NCBI GenBank assembly: GCA_021160485.1
Contig: JAGHCL010000148.1
Location: 1 to 5,962, forward strand
Direction: 5' to 3'
Source: Candidatus Desulfofervidaceae bacterium
Lineage (GTDB): Bacteria; Desulfobacterota; Desulfofervidia; Desulfofervidales; Desulfofervidaceae
Length of the DNA stretch: 5,962 nt
Made by a program: the position numbers and the translations under genes. Shown piece by piece: positions 1 through 5,962 of this stretch. Each line of letters starts with the position of its first letter. Positions within the stretch are counted from its first letter, which is position 1. Under the pieces are notes generated by a model, which ran no database searches, was not told where the DNA came from, and was given only the letters and a program-made list of their open reading frames with translations.

Positions 1-2
1 GG

Positions 3-470
3 TTTAAACGAGGGTGTTGGTTAGACGATAACCCAGAAACTATGTCACAAGCAGAAGAAGCCTATTTAGAGGCTCTTAAATTAAATAAAGATTTTGTTCC
101 AGCAATGATAAACTTAGCCAACATTTATTATATTCAGGGAAGAATGTTTCAAGCAGCCATGTGGTATGAATTGGCCTTAAAAAAATCTCCTGAAAATGCC
201 GAGGTCCATTTCAATTATGCCAATTTACTTGAAGACCAAGGACATTTGGAAGAAGCCTTGTTACACTACCAGATGGCCACGGTCTTAAAACCAAATTTTG
301 CCGAAGCACATTATAATCTTGCCCTTATTTATGAAAAACAGGGGAAACCCCTCCTTGCTTATAAACATTGGAAGAGCTATTTAAAGTTTGCGTCGGATGA
401 AAAGCAAAAAGAGAAGGTCCTATTTTACCTCAAGCAAAAGTATAAGTTGCCCCTTGTTGATAAAAGTTGA
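3..470 (+). CDS. TPR-repeat protein, 5' end outside window (possibly MerR-like HTH-TPR protein)
   Basis: The reading frame is open to the left edge, so the ATG at 42 is probably an internal Met: the 13 codons before it (from base 3) read as protein and resemble a TPR-family lead-in (RGCWLDDNPET). About 155 residues are visible. Three TPR units of 34 residues lie at about 33-66, 67-100 and 101-134, with Asn recurring at 37, 71 and 105 and the usual Ala/Gly/Tyr positions; residues 16-32 look like the second helix of an earlier repeat. The C-terminus carries an HW..YL motif followed by a charged helix. From memory, this lead-in and ending occur in TPR proteins of Desulfobacterota and myxobacteria that begin with a MerR-type DNA-binding domain; that domain would lie upstream and is inferred only. 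TPRs bind proteins; no target can be named. It ends 44 bp before mreB, so co-transcription is possible but not shown. Confidence 0.8.
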   Translation, partial: FKRGCWLDDNPETMSQAEEAYLEALKLNKDFVPAMINLANIYYIQGRMFQAAMWYELALKKSPENAEVHFNYANLLEDQGHLEEALLHYQMATVLKPNFAEAHYNLALIYEKQGKPLLAYKHWKSYLKFASDEKQKEKVLFYLKQKYKLPLVDKS

Positions 471-2355
<1,885 letters not shown>

Positions 2356-2372
<17 letters not shown>

Positions 2373-2865
2373 AACAAGTAATACTGAAAATAAAAAGGCT
2401 ATTTTGACCTTTGGTCTATGGCCTGCGATGTGGTTTTTTCTGGCAATTTTTCCTCAACCGAGTTGGATTAGCCATTTGGGATTTATCTTTTTTTTGCTAA
2501 GTTTAATTTATATGGTAGTGTGCCCTTTAAAGTCATGTTTTGTTTGGTTATTTTTTTGGGGAGCACTTCTGGATGTATACAAAAGTCTCACTTTTGGTAT
2601 TAACTTAAGTGGTCTTTTACTCATGGGGTGGATTATTTCTCAAATAAAGCAAAAATTTATTTGGCATAATTACCCTACTCAAATTGTCTTTGCCTTTATA
2701 ATCTTTTTATCTCTCAACCTGTGGCATTATAGTTTAGATTTCCTCTTTGATCTGAGTGGTTATTCTTATAAACTAAAAGATGTTTTTATCTTTGCATTAA
2801 AAGGTGCCTTGCTAGCACCTATTGTCTTCAAAATTCAAGGAATTACCTCTAACAATGCCTCTTAA
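2356..2865 (+). CDS. mreD: Rod shape-determining protein MreD
   Basis: MreD is a small, poorly conserved multi-pass inner-membrane partner of MreC in the elongation complex. The call rests on position between mreC and mrdA, length (169 residues; family about 150-175) and a hydrophobic pattern of roughly five to six membrane segments: about 18-33, 40-57, 60-72, 82-98, 107-128 and 142-160. The LLDVYKSLTFGINLSG region (71-86), with its conserved Asp and Gly, is typical of the family. The start is uncertain. The ATG at 2356 overlaps mreC by 17 nt but has no Shine-Dalgarno. An in-frame TTG at 2404 has AAAAAGG (2392-2398) 5 bases before it and would give a 153-residue protein starting right before the first membrane segment, as many MreDs do. 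Runs of eight and seven T (2488-2495, 2551-2557) lie within the gene without breaking the frame. Confidence 0.88.
2392..2398 (+). promoter_or_regulatory. Possible ribosome binding site for a shorter mreD start (TTG at 2404)
   Basis: AAAAAGG lies 5 bases before an in-frame TTG at 2404, whereas the upstream ATG at 2356 is preceded by pyrimidine-rich sequence. If this site is used, mreD would start after the mreC stop (gap 31 nt) and lose 16 polar N-terminal residues. The A-rich run could also be chance in AT-rich DNA. Confidence 0.35.
2837..2842 (+). promoter_or_regulatory. Probable ribosome binding site of mrdA
   Basis: AAGGAA lies 13 bases before the ATG at 2855, a longer than ideal spacing. 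It is the only purine-rich candidate near this start. It falls downstream of the alternative TTG at 2822, which has no well-placed site of its own. It therefore supports the ATG as the start of mrdA. Confidence 0.5.
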
Positions 2866-4675
2866 CCAGGAGCTAATTTTAGAAAGCTGGAAAAGACACC
2901 TTAAATTGCTCCGTTTTATCATCGTCATTGCATTCTTAATTATTGTGTTTAGACTACTTTTATTACAGCTCATCAACGGTAAAAAATATGCTTATCTAGC
3001 TGAGAATAATCACATTGAAGTAGAATCTATTACCCCCCCTCGAGGCATTATTTATGATAGAAACGGTGTAACTCTCGCGACTAATCAACCTTGCTTTTGC
3101 CTTTTACTATATCCTCAAAAACTACCACGGCATCAACCCAAAGTGTTAAAACAATATGCAAAATTTTTAGCCCCTATTTTAAAGAAAACACCTGAAGAAG
3201 TGGAAGGATTGCTTAAAGACAGCTTAAAATACCCATTGCGACCAATTTATTTAAAAAAGAAATTGAGCTGGACAGAAGTCACGGCTATAGAAACACGTTC
3301 TTACTTCTATTCTGCCTTGAGAATTACCGTTACCCCGCTTCGGTTTTATCCCTTGCATTCTCTAGGAGCACACCTTCTAGGTTATGTGGGGTTGATTACG
3401 GCTGAACAGCTCAAAGAAAATGTCTTCCCTGGAGCTGAACCAACAGATTTTGTTGGCCAGATTGGTATAGAAAAGGCTTGGCAAAGAGAACTGGCCGGGT
3501 ATAAAGGAAAGCGTTATTTAGAAGTGGACGCCTTGGGACGTGTCCTCCGCGTAATTAAGGAAATCCCTCCGGTACCTGGCAATAACATCTATTTAAGCAT
3601 AGATATCCATTTGCAAAAATTTGCTGAAAGGTTGTTAAGACATAAAAAAGGGGCTATTGTTGCCCTTAATCCACACAATGGAGAAGTTCTTGCCCTCGTC
3701 AGTAGTCCTAATTTTGACCCCAATCTTTTTGTGCAAGGTTTGGATCCAAAGACCTGGCAAAAACTTGTAAAAAATCCATATCATCCCCTAGAAAACCGAG
3801 TTACGGCCGGGCTTTATCCCCCGGGGTCTATTTTTAAGGTAGTCACGGCTTTAGCCGGGCTACAAACTAAAGTGATCACTCCAAGAGATCTGATTTATTG
3901 TAATGGAACTTTCCCTTTAGGAAATCACATCTTTCGCTGTTGGAAAAAAGGTGGTCATGGTTGGGTGGATATTAAAAAAGCTCTTATCCAGTCATGTGAT
4001 GTTTTCTTTTATCAATTGGGGATAGACCTAGGAATTGAAAAAATAGCTTCATATGCCAGTCAATGTGGGTTTGGACATCCTACGGGTATAGGCATAAAAG
4101 AGGCAGATGGACTTATCCCCACACCTGATTGGAAATGGCAGACGAGGAGAAAACGCTGGCACAAGGGAGATACAGTCAATGTGGCTATTGGTCAAGGAGC
4201 GGTCCTGGTTACACCTTTACAAATAGCTCAGTTTTTTGTAGCTTTAGCCAATGGTGGTAATATTTACAGACCTCAAGTAGTATTAAAAATAACTTCACCA
4301 ACAGGAAAAGTAATTAGGGAAATAAAACCTACGTTGAAAGCAAAGTTGCCTATCAGTAAACGGAATTTAAAGATTATAAATCAAGCCCTAGCTGGGGTAA
4401 TGAACAATCCCCTGGGCACGGGATATAAGGCCCGGTCTGATCACATCCTCATAGCCGGTAAGACTGGAACTGCTCAAGTTATTTCTCTACCTAAAAAGAA
4501 AAGTAACAAGGTTTCTCCCTTTTACCAAGATCATGCTTGGTTTGCTGGTTTTGCACCAGTAAAAAATCCGCAGATTGTGGTCGTAGTATTAATTGAACAT
4601 GGTGGCCATGGTGGAGCCACAGCCGCTCCTCTGGCCCGTGACCTAATTGAGGCATATTTAGATGGGCAGAAATAG
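2855..4675 (+). CDS. mrdA: Penicillin-binding protein 2 (elongasome DD-transpeptidase)
   Basis: PBP2 cross-links peptidoglycan during cell elongation, working with RodA in the periplasm under MreC control. With the ATG at 2855 it has 606 residues. They comprise a cytoplasmic basic tail, one membrane anchor (about 20-40), and a pedestal domain opening with PRGIIYDRNG (62-71). The transpeptidase domain has SIFK with nucleophile Ser325 and Lys328, SCD (380-382; Asp in third place is usual for PBP2), GQG (446-448) and KTGT (536-539). Cys349, Cys362, His368 and Cys381 sit where a structural zinc site has been described in PBP2. A longer frame from a TTG at 2822 would add 11 residues, but that codon lacks a well-placed ribosome binding site, so the ATG is preferred. 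It overlaps mreD by 11 nt and rodA by 14 nt. The adjoining rodA and mreCD make the division homologue FtsI very unlikely. Confidence 0.96.
   Translation: MPLNQELILESWKRHLKLLRFIIVIAFLIIVFRLLLLQLINGKKYAYLAENNHIEVESITPPRGIIYDRNGVTLATNQPCFCLLLYPQKLPRHQPKVLKQYAKFLAPILKKTPEEVEGLLKDSLKYPLRPIYLKKKLSWTEVTAIETRSYFYSALRITVTPLRFYPLHSLGAHLLGYVGLITAEQLKENVFPGAEPTDFVGQIGIEKAWQRELAGYKGKRYLEVDALGRVLRVIKEIPPVPGNNIYLSIDIHLQKFAERLLRHKKGAIVALNPHNGEVLALVSSPNFDPNLFVQGLDPKTWQKLVKNPYHPLENRVTAGLYPPGSIFKVVTALAGLQTKVITPRDLIYCNGTFPLGNHIFRCWKKGGHGWVDIKKALIQSCDVFFYQLGIDLGIEKIASYASQCGFGHPTGIGIKEADGLIPTPDWKWQTRRKRWHKGDTVNVAIGQGAVLVTPLQIAQFFVALANGGNIYRPQVVLKITSPTGKVIREIKPTLKAKLPISKRNLKIINQALAGVMNNPLGTGYKARSDHILIAGKTGTAQVISLPKKKSNKVSPFYQDHAWFAGFAPVKNPQIVVVVLIEHGGHGGATAAPLARDLIEAYLDGQK
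4649..4652 (+). promoter_or_regulatory. Ribosome binding site of rodA, inside the end of mrdA
   Basis: GAGG lies 9 bases before the rodA ATG at 4662 and is embedded in the last codons of mrdA. It supports this start and the 14-nt gene overlap, an arrangement suited to coupled, roughly equal production of PBP2 and RodA. Confidence 0.6.
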
Positions 4676-5765
4676 TAGTAGTTTTTTAAAATCACTATCA
4701 GGGCAAATTTTGCTGATTTTAACAATTTTGGTCTCTCTGGGCTTACTTAACCTGTATAGCGCCACCCATCAGCTTGGAGTCAAGGCCATTCTTTTTAAAA
4801 AACAACTACTCTGGGCTGGGATGGGTTTTATCTTTCTCTTTATTATAAACTTTATAGATTACCGCAAGTTCTATTTTTATGCCTACCATATTTATATAGC
4901 AACCATTTTACTCCTGGTTATAGCCCTATTTTTTGCCCCACGTTTAATGGGAGCCAGACGATGGCTTCCTCTGGGTCCTGTTACCATCCAGCCTTCAGAA
5001 TTAGCTAAACTGGTAATTGTCATCATTTTAGCTCGTTACTTCAGTGATTCAGAAACTCCATCTCAAGATTTAAACTCTTTTTTAAAGGCACTTTCCCTCA
5101 CCATTGGACCTGTATTTCTCATTGCCCTTGAGCCAGATTTAGGAACAGCCTTGATTATAACCATCCTTTTTGGTTCCCTCTGCGTTATAAGTCGGGTTAA
5201 TAACAAAGTTATCATTGGCACTGTTTTAATCAGTTGTTTTCTCTCCCCCTTAATGTGGCAGTTTGTTTTGAAAGACTACCAGAAAGCCAGAATTTTAGGA
5301 TTCTTATTTCCCCAAAAGGATCCTTTTGGCATTGGTTATCATATATTACAATCCAAGATTACTGTGGGATCAGGACAGTTGTTTGGAAAGGGTTTTTTAA
5401 AAGGCACGCAAACACAATTACGGTTTTTACCTGAGCATTATACTGATTTTATCTTCTCTGTTTTTGCCGAAGAGTGGGGGTTTATAGGTTGCATAACCTT
5501 GTTAACATGTTATTTTTTACTTTTTTTAACCGGGCTTAGGGTTTGTAAAAAAACGACGGATACTTTTGGTTTTCTCCTTGCCTCTGGAATAACAGCTATG
5601 CTTTTCTGGCAAACAGTGATAAACATTGCTATGGCCTTGGGTCTTTTGCCCGTAGTGGGTGTACCCCTTCCTTTCATGAGTTACGGGGGATCAGCTATTT
5701 TGACAAATTTCATCGCTGTCGGCATTTTGATGAAAATCGGAAGAAGAAAATTAATAGGAGGTTAA
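4662..5765 (+). CDS. rodA: RodA, SEDS-family peptidoglycan glycosyltransferase
   Basis: RodA polymerises lipid II into glycan strands at the outer face of the inner membrane and pairs with PBP2. The 367 residues match the family (about 370), with a hydrophobic pattern consistent with its ten membrane segments. SEDS landmarks are GARRWLPLGPVTIQPSELAK (97-116), EPDLGTAL (157-164), KDYQKAR (204-210), the QSKITVGSGQLFGKG loop (230-244), LPEHYTDFIFSVFAEE (256-271), and the C-terminal NIAMALGLLPVVGVPLPF (321-338) followed by SYGGS (340-344). Asp262 in TDF aligns with the essential catalytic Asp of RodA. FtsW and SpoVE are relatives, but coupling to mrdA and mreBCD identifies RodA. The ATG has GAGG 9 bases upstream. 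The next gene's ribosome binding site lies over its final codons. Confidence 0.97.
   Translation: MGRNSSSFLKSLSGQILLILTILVSLGLLNLYSATHQLGVKAILFKKQLLWAGMGFIFLFIINFIDYRKFYFYAYHIYIATILLLVIALFFAPRLMGARRWLPLGPVTIQPSELAKLVIVIILARYFSDSETPSQDLNSFLKALSLTIGPVFLIALEPDLGTALIITILFGSLCVISRVNNKVIIGTVLISCFLSPLMWQFVLKDYQKARILGFLFPQKDPFGIGYHILQSKITVGSGQLFGKGFLKGTQTQLRFLPEHYTDFIFSVFAEEWGFIGCITLLTCYFLLFLTGLRVCKKTTDTFGFLLASGITAMLFWQTVINIAMALGLLPVVGVPLPFMSYGGSAILTNFIAVGILMKIGRRKLIGG
5756..5762 (+). promoter_or_regulatory. Ribosome binding site of folD
   Basis: AGGAGGT is a full consensus Shine-Dalgarno sequence 5-6 bases before the ATG at 5768. It lies across the final codons of rodA, immediately before its stop codon at 5763-5765. 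It should allow folD to be translated efficiently whatever the initiation rate of the upstream genes. Confidence 0.85.
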
Positions 5766-5767
5766 TT

Positions 5768-5962
5768 ATGGCAAAAATTATTAATGGCAAAGAAATTGCT
5801 GCTTCCATTCGGAAAAATTTAGCCCAGGAAATAAAAACACTTACCTCTAAAGTAGGTCGTCCTCCATGCCTGGCCGTTATTTGGGTAGGTGAAAATCCTG
5901 CGTCAGCTACCTATGTTCGGGCAAAGGGCAAAGCATGTGAAAACATCGGGATGAAATTTAGA
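5768..5962 (+). CDS. folD: FolD, methylenetetrahydrofolate dehydrogenase/cyclohydrolase, 3' end outside window
   Basis: FolD is a bifunctional cytoplasmic enzyme that interconverts 5,10-methylene-, 5,10-methenyl- and 10-formyl-tetrahydrofolate, normally with NADP as cofactor. Only 65 of about 285 residues are visible. They match the family N-terminus: KIINGKEIA (3-11), LAVIWVGENPAS (35-46) and YVRAKGKACENIGM (49-62). Tyr49 and Lys53 correspond to the active-site Tyr50 and Lys54 of E. coli FolD. The nucleotide-binding half lies beyond the window, so intactness and cofactor preference cannot be judged. The ATG follows a consensus ribosome binding site and comes 2 nt after the rodA stop, so it is very probably on the same transcript as the rod genes, with no evident functional link to them. 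Confidence 0.95.
   Translation, partial: MAKIINGKEIAASIRKNLAQEIKTLTSKVGRPPCLAVIWVGENPASATYVRAKGKACENIGMKFR

Noticed and set aside
2488..2557. Runs of eight T (2488-2495) and seven T (2551-2557) in mreD as possible polymerase slippage sites
   Set aside because: The MreD frame is intact through both runs, Phe/Leu-rich membrane segments in AT-rich DNA naturally produce T runs, and no alternative product is visible.
3992..4000. PBP2 SxN motif reads SCD, which might suggest an altered active site
   Set aside because: Asp at the third position is usual in the PBP2 class, so it is not a defect.
4531..4725. Minus-strand 64-codon open frame across the mrdA-rodA junction
   Set aside because: It is antisense to the conserved end of PBP2, has low-complexity composition and no recognisable protein.
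5234..5434. Plus-strand 66-codon frame within rodA
   Set aside because: It is out of frame with clearly conserved RodA motifs and shows no features of its own.

Overview
The window holds a complete bacterial rod-shape (elongasome) gene cluster, all on the plus strand: mreB, mreC, mreD, mrdA (PBP2) and rodA. It is flanked on the left by the 3' part of a TPR-repeat gene that runs off the window edge, and on the right by the first 65 codons of folD. I see no mobile element, RNA gene, CRISPR array or phage gene. No stretch longer than 44 bases lies outside a gene.

Organism: the DNA is AT-rich, with A/T-ending codons and many T and A runs. A PBP2/RodA pair directly behind mreBCD is the Gram-negative arrangement. 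The MreB sequence and a TPR protein of the type often fused to a MerR-like DNA-binding domain recall Desulfobacterota (former Deltaproteobacteria) or a related low-GC, possibly thermophilic lineage. This is an impression from sequence style, not a proven placement.

Layout: TPR gene 3-470 (5' end missing); 44-bp gap with the mreB ribosome binding site; mreB 515-1549; mreC 1536-2372; mreD 2356-2865 (a shorter start at 2404 is possible); mrdA 2855-4675 (start moved from a TTG at 2822 to the ATG at 2855); rodA 4662-5765; folD from 5768. With these starts, mreB to rodA form four consecutive overlaps of 14, 17, 11 and 14 nt, and folD follows rodA after 2 nt. This points to one transcript with translational coupling.

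How they work together: MreB polymerises under the inner membrane. MreC and MreD link it to, and activate, the peptidoglycan synthase made of RodA (glycosyltransferase) and PBP2 (transpeptidase), giving lateral wall growth. FolD is a housekeeping enzyme of one-carbon folate metabolism that probably shares the transcript. The cluster is essentially canonical. The most interesting details are a Cys3His set in PBP2 at the positions of a described zinc site, the TTG start of mreC inside mreB, and the truncated TPR gene. I found no convincing undescribed system.
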